Shown one piece after another: positions 37,101-46,194 of a stretch of DNA of 60,667 nucleotides. The number at the start of each line of letters is the position of its first letter. The first letter of the stretch is position 1. Both the position numbers and the translations under genes were made by a program. The notes beneath the pieces are model-generated. The model ran no database searches and had not been told where the DNA came from. It saw only the letters and a list, made by a program, of their open reading frames with translations. This stretch comes from JAHELQ01 sp965603365 (GTDB taxonomy: Bacteria > Acidobacteriota > Aminicenantia > UBA2199), in NCBI GenBank assembly GCA_965603365.1, contig CBFDCR010000026.1, positions 1 to 60,667 on the forward strand, read 5' to 3'.

Positions 37101-38810
37101 GTGGAGGTCAAGCTGGCGGAAATCTGGAAAAAGGTATTGGGAGTGGACCGGGTCGGTGCCAGGGACAGCTTTTTTAATACCGGCGGCGACTCCATGAAGT
37201 CCATTCGCGTGTTAAGCTTGATCAACAAGGAGTTCGGTACCTCCTTTAGCGTGGCCGACATTTACGCCCACGATACCATCGAGACCTTTGCCGCCCAGGT
37301 GAACCGGGGTGGCGGAAAGACCGGGGAGGCGGATGTCCTGGCGGCAAAAGGAGAACTGGAAAGCTTAAAGGAGAGGATATTGGCGGTGCTCCCCTCCGCG
37401 GATGAAGTGGAAGACATTTATCCTGTCAGCGACATGGAAATGGGCATACTTTTTTACTACTTAAAGGATCCCCGGAGTGCCTTTTTCCATGAACAGTTTG
37501 TCTATCAAGTGACTTATCCCGATTTTCAGGACGATGTATTCAAAAAAGCTTTACACTTAATGATGGCCCGGCATGCCAATTTGCGTGCCTGCTATAACAT
37601 GGAAGATTTTGAACAACCGGTGAAGCTCGTGCTAAAAACACCTCCCCTGGATTATAAATATTCTGATATTTCCAGTTTGAACCGGGGGGAGCAGGAGCGG
37701 GTCATCAAAAACATCATCGATGAAGACCGGCGCCAACTGTTCGACATCAAGGTGGCCCCCTTGTGGAAAACAATGGTATTCGACCTGGGAGAGGAAAATA
37801 TCTGCGTGTTGGTTATATTTCACCACGCCATCATGGATGGCTGGAGCAACGCCAGTTTTATGGCGGAATCAAATGAATTTTATTTACAACTAAAGGAAAA
37901 CCCCGGGTTCAGGCCCGGGAAATTGGCGGCATCCTATAGAGATTTTGTGTTAGAGCAGCGATTGGAGAAAAGAAGAGCGGAAAGCATCAGGTACTGGAAA
38001 ACGGAACTGGAAGGATACCGAAAATTGCTGCTGCCGGGGATTGAGAAAACCAATGATGGGCCCGAGTTGACGGAAACTTATTCCTTTAACCTGGATGCCC
38101 CTTTCTTGAAAAATCTGGACCGTTTTGCCAGTCAACATCGTACCAGCATCAAAAACGTTTGCTTTACCGCTTTCCTGGTGGCCATGAACATGTTTAATAC
38201 ATCCAGCGACCTGGTGGTGGGCATAGCCGCCAACCCCCGACCTGTGTGCCCGGACAGCGATAAAGTATTGGGAATGTTCGTCAATACGATTCCCTTCCGG
38301 ATAACCACACCTGATCATCTCGATTGGCTGGAACTCATCGGCCAGGTAGACCGGAAAATGGCAGTGCTGAAAAATCACGATAAGATTTCCCTCTTTGAGA
38401 TACTCCGTATCATCGGGGAAAAAAGCGAAGGGAAGAGTCCCGTTTTTGATACGGTGTTTAACTATGTGGATTTCCATGTGTTCGGTCTTTTCCAGGGTAA
38501 TGACCAAATCAAGATTAATGAACAATTGTCGATCCACAGTTTCCAGAACTCTAACAATCCCTTTACTCTTACAGTCAATACGACCTTCGACAGGTTTCTC
38601 GTCAACGTGAATTATTCAGCATCCACCTTTGGCCGGGAAATGGTCCGGCATGTGGGTGATTACTATAAAAATATTTTGTTTAAAATGATGGAAGAACCCC
38701 ACAGCCGTATCCATGAGATGGAATCCAGTTACCTGGGAGCCAACCTGGAGAAAGGATCCGATTTGATGAAGGCCAATTCCAATGTCCAGGATATCCAATT
38801 TCAATTTTGA
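34152..38810 (+). CDS. NRPS module 6: C-A(Thr)-T, then C for the next module
   Basis: 1552 residues. Full condensation domain (about 8-430; HHILMDG at 146-152) receiving the epimerised chain. Adenylation (about 460-975; YVIYTSGSTGKPKG at 617). The hand-read code D-F-W-N-I-G-M-V-H-K is identical to the classical threonine code: FDFSVWEMYG, LNQIPS, VIFGGEAL and MFGITETTVHV supply the positions. Carrier GGDSMK (Ser1014). Second full condensation domain (about 1090-1530; HHAIMDG at 1224-1230). Unlike modules 4, 5, 7, 8 and 9 it has no half-C at its start. It ends in IQFQF, followed by a radical SAM gene ending in INFNF. Only 9 bp separate it from module 5. Confidence 0.92.
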   Translation: MRSKGNNIEDVYPLTPMQEGMLFHSLYEKNTPVYLVQLSFRLQMALEEALVKECLDRLMKRHDVLRTAFVYEGRERPLQVVLKSRPVGFFYRDIRALSLEAEKENYLGKFKAKDRRRYFDFMKDPLLRISMIRLEELEYEFTWTFHHILMDGWCLGILISEFFQIYESLLTQHSPPLPEVKPYKVYIRWLERQDKERAREYWKTYLDGYEGLAEPPWKNESGKANEGYRSEEFAIHIGREETTALNKLARENKVTVSTIFQVLWGILLGKYNRRRDVVFGAVVSGRPAEIEGVEGMVGLFINTVPVRVSYENGLQWMELLKRVQLEALESEGHHYYPLGDIHSDSGFKQDLLDHILAFENFPVGDRLMQMAKPGDRSGAANFKILSVDVFEQTNYDLNVTVIPEEQLRITFKYNANVYDEQNLRRLGAHLDHVLTQLTGNPGLVMGRISPLSAKEKEKILCEINQADTGFPRDRTVHRLFELHAGRLPAKIALVLAEEQLTYDELNRGANRLARFLRSRGVTRDTLVGLLLDRSLRVIIAILGVVKAGGAYLPMDLEYPEERVGYMMRDGGAGFLLLDGSLAAILDMATTIDMDDPEIQRLAGTNLTSLNDPADLLYVIYTSGSTGKPKGAMITHRNVVRLLFNDRNLFDFGPNDVWTMFHSYCFDFSVWEMYGALLYGGKLILVPRPVARDPGGFLRILRREGVTVLNQIPSAFYHLVAEEKKAGRRELRVRYVIFGGEALWPVRLRAWKNRYPETQLINMFGITETTVHVTFKEIGDGEIDTNISNIGRPLPTLATYVVDANLCLMPVGIPGELCVGGEGLGRGYLNRPELTQRGFVGNPYRRFGRLYRSGDLARLAGNGDMEYLGRIDHQLKIRGFRIEPGEIEARLLLHRHTKEVVVVAREDEHGEYLCAYFTAAVRLDAPELKTFLLGQLPDYMIPAFFIQVEKMPITPSGKIDRKALPEPAACDLDHGETYVAPRNEVEVKLAEIWKKVLGVDRVGARDSFFNTGGDSMKSIRVLSLINKEFGTSFSVADIYAHDTIETFAAQVNRGGGKTGEADVLAAKGELESLKERILAVLPSADEVEDIYPVSDMEMGILFYYLKDPRSAFFHEQFVYQVTYPDFQDDVFKKALHLMMARHANLRACYNMEDFEQPVKLVLKTPPLDYKYSDISSLNRGEQERVIKNIIDEDRRQLFDIKVAPLWKTMVFDLGEENICVLVIFHHAIMDGWSNASFMAESNEFYLQLKENPGFRPGKLAASYRDFVLEQRLEKRRAESIRYWKTELEGYRKLLLPGIEKTNDGPELTETYSFNLDAPFLKNLDRFASQHRTSIKNVCFTAFLVAMNMFNTSSDLVVGIAANPRPVCPDSDKVLGMFVNTIPFRITTPDHLDWLELIGQVDRKMAVLKNHDKISLFEILRIIGEKSEGKSPVFDTVFNYVDFHVFGLFQGNDQIKINEQLSIHSFQNSNNPFTLTVNTTFDRFLVNVNYSASTFGREMVRHVGDYYKNILFKMMEEPHSRIHEMESSYLGANLEKGSDLMKANSNVQDIQFQF

Positions 38811-38856
38811 TTACCCAGGCGGGTGAAGTTTAAATTTCTATTTAAAACGAACAAAC

Positions 38857-40548
38857 ATGAAAAACAAAGACAAAAACAGGAAAATTTTATTGGCACTATT
38901 GCCTTTTTGGGACCCCTTGATCCCCCCCATGGGTGTATCTTGTTTGAAGAGTTTCTTGCTCCTTCACGGATACCGGGTAAAAGCGGTAGATGCCAATACC
39001 CATGGAATGTTTAAGGAAATCCAGGATCGGTATTTTAACCAGCTAAAGGCGGCTCTGCCCGAGGATAAATGGGGAAATTTTTTTAATATCGGGAAAGAGG
39101 TCTTACGCAGCCACATGATGGCGCACCTGCATCAGCGGGATCAAAGTGAATATATAGAGCTGGTCCGGTTATTGATCAGGTGGAATTTTTTTTGCGAAGC
39201 CGGGACAAACCACATCCGGGAACTCAACCGGACGGTAGAAGAGTTTTACCTGGGATTGGAAGACTATATCCTTGAGTTGTTGAAAGCGGAAAAACCGGCG
39301 GTTTTTGGCCTCTCGGTATTCCAGGGTACCCTGGCCGCCTCCATGTTTGCCTTTCGTCTGGCTAAGGAGTACGACTCCCATATCCAGACCGTTATGGGAG
39401 GCGGTATTTTTGCCGACCACCTGGTACCTGGGTCACCGAACCTCGATGTTTTTTTACAAAAGACCCCATATATTGATAAAATGATCGTGGGAGAGGGGGA
39501 ACAATTATTGTTTGAATACCTGGAAGGAAAATTGCCTGCGTCCCAACGGGTTTACACGCTGGCGGATATCGGTGATAACGTCCTGGATGTGTCGGCGGCG
39601 CCTACAGCCGATTTTTCCGACCTGGATCTTCGCTACTATCCCCAGGCTGCGGCCTATACCTCCCGGGGATGTCCCTTTCGCTGCAATTTTTGTTCCGAAA
39701 CCGTCCGATGGGGACACTATCGAAGGAAAAAAGGGCACCGGGTGGTGGCGGATTTAAACGAGTTGTATCGACGTCATCACAGCCAGTTGTTCCTGATGTG
39801 TGACTCCCTTCTCAATCCCATAACCACCGAGTTGGCCCAGGCCATACTGTCTAACGAGATTCCTTTTTACTGGGACGGTTATCTCAGGGTCGATAGCCGA
39901 TTGAATGATGCCTCTCTTGTCCTCTCGTGGAGGCAAGGAGGCTTTTACCGCGTCAGGCTGGGTATCGAGAGCGGCTCCCAGCGTGTCCTGGATTTGATGG
40001 AGAAGAAGATTAAGGTCGAGGAGATCAAATCTTCCCTTTTCCACCTGGCCGATGCCGGTATCAAGACCACCACCTATTGGGTGATGGGCTACCCCGGTGA
40101 AACCGAGGGAGATTTTCAACAGACCCTGGACCTGGTGGAGGAAATGGCCAGCTATATCTATGAGGCCGATTGCAATCCGTTTACTTACTTCTTCAGCGGC
40201 CAGGTCAATTCCGATAATTGGAGTGAGTTGCGTTATCCCCTTTATCCGGGCAGTATTCAAGATCTGTTGATCATGCAAACGTGGGACCTGGATACCAGCC
40301 CCTCGAGGCAGGAGAAATATGAAAGGGTGCGAAAATTTATAGCGCATTGTCGTTCCCTGGGAATTCCCAATCCTTATAGCCTATACGACATCAACAGGGC
40401 GGATAACCGATGGAAACAATTGCATAAAAATGCCGTTCCCGGCCTGGCAGATTTCAGGAACACCAGGTCTCTCGTGAAGGAGAGCCGGGATGTCAAGAAA
40501 CGGAACATTGCTGCCCAGTCGGTTTCGGAGATCAATTTTAATTTTTAA
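38857..40548 (+). CDS. B12-binding radical SAM enzyme, seam 3 (before module 7)
   Basis: 563 residues. B12-type N-terminal region (ILLALLPFWDPLIPPMG, GYRVKAVDAN), radical SAM core with CPFRCNFC (Cys272, 276, 279) and SETVRWGHYRRK, GIESGSQRVLDLM, YPGETEGDF, and the shared C-terminal LHKNAVP region. It is closer to the seam 4 enzyme than to seams 1 and 2: after the SAM core it reads SYIYEADCNPF where seam 4 has NYIYDAEGTPF. The ribosome site is weak and the first codons are Lys-rich, so the start is less certain than for its relatives. It probably acts on a module 7 intermediate. Ends in INFNF, matching the FQF of the preceding NRPS in having an amide residue in the middle. Confidence 0.85.
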   Translation: MKNKDKNRKILLALLPFWDPLIPPMGVSCLKSFLLLHGYRVKAVDANTHGMFKEIQDRYFNQLKAALPEDKWGNFFNIGKEVLRSHMMAHLHQRDQSEYIELVRLLIRWNFFCEAGTNHIRELNRTVEEFYLGLEDYILELLKAEKPAVFGLSVFQGTLAASMFAFRLAKEYDSHIQTVMGGGIFADHLVPGSPNLDVFLQKTPYIDKMIVGEGEQLLFEYLEGKLPASQRVYTLADIGDNVLDVSAAPTADFSDLDLRYYPQAAAYTSRGCPFRCNFCSETVRWGHYRRKKGHRVVADLNELYRRHHSQLFLMCDSLLNPITTELAQAILSNEIPFYWDGYLRVDSRLNDASLVLSWRQGGFYRVRLGIESGSQRVLDLMEKKIKVEEIKSSLFHLADAGIKTTTYWVMGYPGETEGDFQQTLDLVEEMASYIYEADCNPFTYFFSGQVNSDNWSELRYPLYPGSIQDLLIMQTWDLDTSPSRQEKYERVRKFIAHCRSLGIPNPYSLYDINRADNRWKQLHKNAVPGLADFRNTRSLVKESRDVKKRNIAAQSVSEINFNF

Positions 40549-40571
40549 GAAGGAAATGAATAGAGAGTGAA

Positions 40572-43500
40572 ATGATGATGGATGAACAACGATTACAAAA
40601 ATTGGCCTTTGCTGCCAGTACAAGCATCAAAGAGAAGAGATATTGGTTAAATAAAATGTCCGGGGATATTGAAAAGATCCATATACCCTATGACCTGAAA
40701 GGTGCGGCGGAAATGGAGCGGCGGCTAGAGACGCTGGAATTTGTCATTCCCCCCGGGTGGGGCGCCAGGATCGATGAATTGGCCAACGGTTCGGACCCGG
40801 CGGCATTCGTTTTGTTGGTTTCCCTGGTGATTCTGCTGCTGGAAAAGTATTCGGGCCGAGAGGACATCATTCTCGGCGTACCTATCCTGGCCCAGGATAT
40901 GGATGGCGAATTTATTAATACAGTATTGCCCTTGAGAAATCAAATTCATCGGGATATGACGTTCCGGCAATTGTTGATGGAGGTTAAACAGGCTTTTCTC
41001 GAAGCCAATGGGCATCAGAATTATCCCATCGAGACCCTGGTTTACCAATTGGGCATGAATATCCCGGAGGGAGAGGGGTTCCCCCTCTTTGACGTGATGG
41101 TCATGTTGGATAGTATCCACGATGAGAAATACATCGAGAAGATTATGACCAACACCGTTTTTGTTTTTAAAAAAATGGGGGGAAATTACCGGGGGGCCGC
41201 CAGGTATAACGTCTCCCTCTACGATCCTAAAACCATTGAACGACTGATCGCTCATCTCGACAACGTGTCGCAGCAGGCCCTGTTTCACGTCGATATCCCC
41301 CTGTCCGAAATCGAGATCATCGGCCCGGATGAGAAACGGTTGATACTGGACAATTTTAACGATAGTACCGCCGACTACCAGAAAAATAAGACCATCCAGG
41401 AATTATTCGAAGAGCAAGCCGGGCGGGTGCCGGATCGATTGGCCGTTTGTTTCACGGACCGGCAGGTGACTTATAAATATCTTGATGAGCAGACCAACCG
41501 GTTGGCCCGGGTGTTGAGAAGAAAAGGTGTGGGCTCGGAGAGTATTGTTGGTCTCCTAATGGATCGTTCCCTTGAAATGATTACCGGCATGATGTCGGTG
41601 TTGAAGGCTGGCGGCGCTTACCTGCCGGTAAATCCCGAAACCCCGGGAAAAAGGGTGACTGTCATGCTGGATGATGGAGATGTACCGGTGCTCTTGACCA
41701 GGGCGAAGGAGGTCAATCGTTTTTCCAGGGGAAACATTATTTACCCCCGGCTAAAAGAAAGCGCGCCCCGACTGACGGCTCCACGTCCCCAGGTTACCGA
41801 TTTTGACGGTATGCCTTTCCCCGACCGGTCGCTGATTGATTATGAAAAATACGGCCCCTACACCGGTCATGCCCTGGTTAAGCATTGTTTCTCTATCCAG
41901 GCCACCCGGGGCTGTCCCTTTAAGTGTGCTTACTGTCACAAGATCTGGCCCAAGAACCATGTGTTCCGTTCGGCAGAGAATATTTTCGACGAGGTCAGGC
42001 GCTATTACGATATGGGCATCCATCGATTTGCTTTTATCGACGATGTGTTCAATTTTAATCGAAAGAACAGCAGCCGTTTCTTTGAACTGCTCATCAAAAA
42101 CGGCCTGGATGCTCAACTTTTTTTCCCCAACGGCATGCGCGGCGATATTTTGGCGAAAGAATACATCGACCTGATGGCGGAGGCTGGCCTGGCCAACCTG
42201 GCGCTGGCCCTGGAGTCCGCCTCTCCCCGTTTACAAAAATTGATGCGTAAGAACCTGAACATCGAGAAACTCCGGGAGAATCTCGAATATATCTGCGACA
42301 GGTACCCCCAGGTGATATTGGACCTTTTCACCATACACGGCTTTCCAACGGAGACCGAAGAGGAAGCCATGATAACCATGGATTTTATAAAAAGTATAAA
42401 GTGGATCCATTTCCCCTCCATCAGTATTCTCAAAATATATCCCAATACCGGCATGGAAGAGCTGGCACTGGCAAACGGGATCTCTAAAGAATCGATTGAG
42501 AGGTCGGAACACCTGGCAGCCCACGAAATTCCCGATACCCTGCCCTTCAACAAAAACTTTTCCTTGCAATTCCAGACCATTTTCCTCAACGAATACTTTT
42601 TGTCTAAAGAAAGGCTGCTGCATGTCTTACCCTACCAGATGAGGATCTTGACCGAAGATGAAATCGTGCAGAAATATGACAGTTATTTGCCGACTCACAT
42701 CGAGAGCTTTTCGGATTTGCTGGCCTTTGCCGGGATTTCGGCGGCGGACCTGGCGGGTTGTGAATTTCCCCAGGAGGGGTATGCGGCGGTGCCGGATTTA
42801 AACAAAAAATTATCGAAGTATTCCTCTGCCCCGGATCCCGGGAAAGAGGCGTTGAAAATTTTACTGTTAGATATCTCGCAGTTTTTTGGGGGGAAAACCG
42901 ATATGTCGTATGACGTTGTCGAGCCTCCCCTGGGATTGATGTACCTCCTGACCTTCTTGAACCAGCAATTGGGTGCAAAAGTCCGGGGAAAGATTGCCAA
43001 ATCCAGGATCGATTTCGACAGTTATGGTGAGCTTGCCGACTTGCTGGCTGATTTTATGCCGGATGTCATCGGCGTTCGATCTTTGATTTTTCATAAAGAA
43101 TTTTTTCACCGGACCGTGGGGATGATCAAACAATGGGGGTATGATGTGCCCATTATTGCCGGGGGGCCTTATGCCACCAGTAATGTTGAGACCGTGCTGG
43201 AAGATCAAAATATCGACCTTGTGGTGCTGGGGGAAGGGGAAATTACCTTTAGCGAATTGATATCGAAGATGATTGAATATGATGGAGAGCTTCCCCCCGA
43301 AGAGGTATTGAATGAAATCCCCGGCTTAGCTTTTATGCCCGGGAGGGTTGAGTACCAGAGAAAACGGACCCGGGAGATCGTGATGCTGGACCAGGACGAG
43401 ACGGTCATGTGCGGGGAGTCCGGTGAGAGCCTGGATTTACTCAATGGGCCGTCCAATTTATCCTATATTATATTCACCTCCGGTTCCACCGGATTACCCA

Positions 43501-46181
43501 AAGGAACCATGTTGGAACATCGAAATGTCGTCAACCTTATTTGGGGTTTAAACGATAAGATTTATAGTAAGTACGATGGGCCTTTGAGGATGGGATTGCT
43601 GGCGCCTTATGAGTTCGACGCTTCGGTGCAGCATATTTTTGGCTCCCTGCTGCTGGGGCACACCCTGCATATTGTGCCGAAGGAATCCAGGGTGGATGGA
43701 TCAAAAATCATGGAATTTTACCGGCGATGTCTTATCGACATATCGGACGGAACGCCGGTTCTACTGCGCATGCTACTGGATTGCCCAGAAGAGTACCGTC
43801 TCGGATTGGGAGTGAAACATTTCTTGATTGCCGGGGAGGCCTTGCCCCGTAAAGTGGCGGACGATTTTATCCGCTGCTTTGGCGTTGGCGGCACCAGGGT
43901 CACCAACCTGTATGGCCCGACGGAAACCTGTGTGGACTCCACTTATTATGATATCTCCAGTGGAGACCTGGAATCACACTCCATCATTCCCATTGGTCGG
44001 CCATTGCCCAATGAATGGATATATATACTGGACAAATATGGTCATCTCCAACCGCCCGGGGTCCCGGGAGAAGTCTATATCGGCGGGGACGGCGTGGGAC
44101 GCGGATATCTAAAGAGAGAGAGATTAACGGCGGAAAAATTTGTCAAGGATCTCTTTAAACCGGCTCGTCTCATGTACCGGACCGGTGACTGTGCCCGGTG
44201 GCTGGAGGATGGAAACATCGAATTTATTGACCGCCTGGACAACCAGGTTAAAATCAGGGGATTCCGAGTTGAATTGGGCGAGATAGAGCGTCAACTATTA
44301 AATGCCCATGGAATTAAACAGGCGGTGGTCGTCACCCGGGATGAAGCCGGCGATAAGTGTCTGTGTGCCTATTTTGTGGCCAGTAGGGAGATTCGTGCTT
44401 CGGAATTGAGACAACATTTACTCAACCAATTGCCTTCTTATATGGTCCCCGCCTATTATGTGCAGTTGGAGAAAATTCCCCTGACTTCCAACGGGAAGGT
44501 GAACCGAAAAAATTTGCCTAAGCCCCAAATAGAGGCAGGAGATAATTATACGGCTCCCCGGGACAAAACCGAAAGGAGATTGGTGGAAATTTGGGCCAGG
44601 GTGCTTGGGGGAGATGTGGATAAAATCGGCATAGATGTCAATTTCTTTGAGGTGGGGGGGCACTCCTTTAACACCATCAGCCTGATTTCGGAGATCCACA
44701 AACATTTCGACGTCAAGGTGTCGATTAACGACGTTTTTGAAATGCCCACCGTTGGGACGTTGGCGGAGCATATCAGGGGTTTGAAAAAAGATGTGTTCGT
44801 TTCCATTCAGCCGGTTGAAGAACGGGAGTATTATGATTTGTCCTCTGCACAAAAACGGCTGCTTATTGCCCACCAGGTGGATCAGCAAGGGATTAGCTAC
44901 AATCTTCCCCAGGTAATGGAGATAGAAAAAGCGGATCGGGAGAAATTACAGGACTGCTTTGGACGTCTGGTGGAGCGGCATGAGGGGCTGCGCACCTCTT
45001 TCCAGGTCATCGAAGGGGAACCGGTACAGCGGGTCCATGAGCAGGTGGCATTTGAGATCGAATATCATGAGTCCCGGCGCCGCTCCTCTTCCGGGGAGAT
45101 GATCAAGAAATTTGTGCGCCCCTTTGATCTATCACGGGCCCCCCTTCTCCGGGTGGCCCTGGTTAAGGAAGGTGGAGCCGAGGAAAAGTTCCTGCTGCTT
45201 TTCGATATGCACCATATCATCACCGATACCGTTTCCGCCCGCATACTGTTCGGGGATTTTTTATCCCTGTATAACGAAATCGAATTGCCTCCCCTGAAAC
45301 TTCAATATAAAGATTATTCGGCCTGGCAGGGCAATGGAAGCGCCGCAGGGGCAATCAACGCGCAGGAAGAGTACTGGATTAAACGGTTTGGCGGCAGTTG
45401 TCCTGTGCTTGAAATACCCACGGATTACCCGCGACCGGAAATCCAACAGTTTGAAGGACAGACCATCTCTTTTGCACTGGATGCCCGGATAACGGAAAAC
45501 CTGAGGGCAATCGTCCGGGGTGAGAATGTCACCCTGTTTATCTTGCTCCTGGCGGTTTTCAACGTGTTGTTGTCCAGGATAACCCGAAGTGAGGATATAG
45601 CCATCGGGACCGTTGTGGCGGGCCGTCGCCATGCCGATCTTGACCAGATCATCGGCTTTTTCGTGAATATGCTTCCTCTCAGGAATTGTCCTTTGGGGGA
45701 TAAGAAATTTAGCTATTTTTTAAGGGAAGTGAGAGGCAATACCTTTGCCGACTTTGAAAACCAGGATTACCCGTTCGACGACCTGGCGGATCATTTGATG
45801 CCTACCAGGAAGCCCGGCCGCCATCCATTGTTTGATGTTGTGTTTACTCTCCATAAAATCGAGCAAGAATATGAAAAACAGATGGTCAAAAAGAGGGACA
45901 CGGTGACCTCACCATATCTACAGTATCACAATCCCACGGCGAAATTCGATATGGTCGTCTCCTGTGTCGAATCGGATGATCATCTCACCCTCACCTTTGA
46001 ATATGCCGTCGCTCTATATAAAGAAGAGACCATCCAGAGGTTTTCCCACTATTTCAGGGAAATTATAGACGCGGTGATCCGGGATAGGGATATCAAGCTG
46101 GCAGAAATCACGATATCCAACGATCTGGACGATGTGGAATCGGGATGTTTCCAGGAAGAACTCAACGAATTTGAATTTTAA
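40572..46181 (+). CDS. NRPS module 7: half-C-A interrupted by radical SAM/B12-T, then C
   Basis: 1869 residues. Half condensation lobe without HHxxxDG (about 17-260; RYWLNKMSGD, GEFINTVLPLR). The adenylation N-part runs about 270-380 and includes the A2 motif LKAGGAYLPV. About 550 inserted residues follow (about 384-936), carrying a radical SAM core (CPFKCAYC, Cys448, 452, 455) and then a B12-binding domain. The A domain resumes (SYIIFTSGSTGLPKG near 964) and is complete to GKVNRKNL. Carrier GGHSFN (Ser1365). Full condensation domain (about 1415-1850) with HHIITDT at 1547-1553, so the last Gly is Thr. The hand-read A code D-A-Q-D-L-A-L-V-D-K resembles the glutamine code DAQDLGVVDK. No frameshift is seen at either edge of the insertion. 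Ends in NEFEF; the next radical SAM enzyme ends in QDFDF. Confidence 0.9.
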   Translation: MMMDEQRLQKLAFAASTSIKEKRYWLNKMSGDIEKIHIPYDLKGAAEMERRLETLEFVIPPGWGARIDELANGSDPAAFVLLVSLVILLLEKYSGREDIILGVPILAQDMDGEFINTVLPLRNQIHRDMTFRQLLMEVKQAFLEANGHQNYPIETLVYQLGMNIPEGEGFPLFDVMVMLDSIHDEKYIEKIMTNTVFVFKKMGGNYRGAARYNVSLYDPKTIERLIAHLDNVSQQALFHVDIPLSEIEIIGPDEKRLILDNFNDSTADYQKNKTIQELFEEQAGRVPDRLAVCFTDRQVTYKYLDEQTNRLARVLRRKGVGSESIVGLLMDRSLEMITGMMSVLKAGGAYLPVNPETPGKRVTVMLDDGDVPVLLTRAKEVNRFSRGNIIYPRLKESAPRLTAPRPQVTDFDGMPFPDRSLIDYEKYGPYTGHALVKHCFSIQATRGCPFKCAYCHKIWPKNHVFRSAENIFDEVRRYYDMGIHRFAFIDDVFNFNRKNSSRFFELLIKNGLDAQLFFPNGMRGDILAKEYIDLMAEAGLANLALALESASPRLQKLMRKNLNIEKLRENLEYICDRYPQVILDLFTIHGFPTETEEEAMITMDFIKSIKWIHFPSISILKIYPNTGMEELALANGISKESIERSEHLAAHEIPDTLPFNKNFSLQFQTIFLNEYFLSKERLLHVLPYQMRILTEDEIVQKYDSYLPTHIESFSDLLAFAGISAADLAGCEFPQEGYAAVPDLNKKLSKYSSAPDPGKEALKILLLDISQFFGGKTDMSYDVVEPPLGLMYLLTFLNQQLGAKVRGKIAKSRIDFDSYGELADLLADFMPDVIGVRSLIFHKEFFHRTVGMIKQWGYDVPIIAGGPYATSNVETVLEDQNIDLVVLGEGEITFSELISKMIEYDGELPPEEVLNEIPGLAFMPGRVEYQRKRTREIVMLDQDETVMCGESGESLDLLNGPSNLSYIIFTSGSTGLPKGTMLEHRNVVNLIWGLNDKIYSKYDGPLRMGLLAPYEFDASVQHIFGSLLLGHTLHIVPKESRVDGSKIMEFYRRCLIDISDGTPVLLRMLLDCPEEYRLGLGVKHFLIAGEALPRKVADDFIRCFGVGGTRVTNLYGPTETCVDSTYYDISSGDLESHSIIPIGRPLPNEWIYILDKYGHLQPPGVPGEVYIGGDGVGRGYLKRERLTAEKFVKDLFKPARLMYRTGDCARWLEDGNIEFIDRLDNQVKIRGFRVELGEIERQLLNAHGIKQAVVVTRDEAGDKCLCAYFVASREIRASELRQHLLNQLPSYMVPAYYVQLEKIPLTSNGKVNRKNLPKPQIEAGDNYTAPRDKTERRLVEIWARVLGGDVDKIGIDVNFFEVGGHSFNTISLISEIHKHFDVKVSINDVFEMPTVGTLAEHIRGLKKDVFVSIQPVEEREYYDLSSAQKRLLIAHQVDQQGISYNLPQVMEIEKADREKLQDCFGRLVERHEGLRTSFQVIEGEPVQRVHEQVAFEIEYHESRRRSSSGEMIKKFVRPFDLSRAPLLRVALVKEGGAEEKFLLLFDMHHIITDTVSARILFGDFLSLYNEIELPPLKLQYKDYSAWQGNGSAAGAINAQEEYWIKRFGGSCPVLEIPTDYPRPEIQQFEGQTISFALDARITENLRAIVRGENVTLFILLLAVFNVLLSRITRSEDIAIGTVVAGRRHADLDQIIGFFVNMLPLRNCPLGDKKFSYFLREVRGNTFADFENQDYPFDDLADHLMPTRKPGRHPLFDVVFTLHKIEQEYEKQMVKKRDTVTSPYLQYHNPTAKFDMVVSCVESDDHLTLTFEYAVALYKEETIQRFSHYFREIIDAVIRDRDIKLAEITISNDLDDVESGCFQEELNEFEF
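41720..43380 (+). other. Radical SAM/B12 insertion in an adenylation domain, permuted order
   Basis: The insertion lies in frame between A2 (41601) and A3 (43461). Its first part reads like the linker and core of a class B radical SAM enzyme: PRPQVTDFDGMPFPDRSLID, then the cluster motif at 41913-41936, LALALESASPRLQKLM and HGFPTETEEEA. Its second part reads like the start of such an enzyme: KILLLDISQ, PPLGLMYLLTFLNQQLG, PIIAGGPYATSN, VLGEGEITF, EIPGLAF. In normal proteins the B12 part comes first and runs through EIPGLAF directly into a linker like the one that opens this insertion. Joined end to start, the two parts would make one ordinary enzyme. Confidence 0.85.
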
Positions 46182-46194
46182 CGGAGCTAAACCA

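Noticed and set aside
41720..43380. Assembly chimera of an NRPS with an unrelated radical SAM gene
   Set aside because: Kept as a possibility to check, but the frame is continuous through both junctions and both A-domain halves are complete, so I treat the insertion as real.
46132..46194. Longer start for the seam 4 radical SAM gene
   Set aside because: It overlaps the end of the module 7 gene by 50 bp, whereas ATG 46195 has CGGAG upstream and aligns with the relatives' start.
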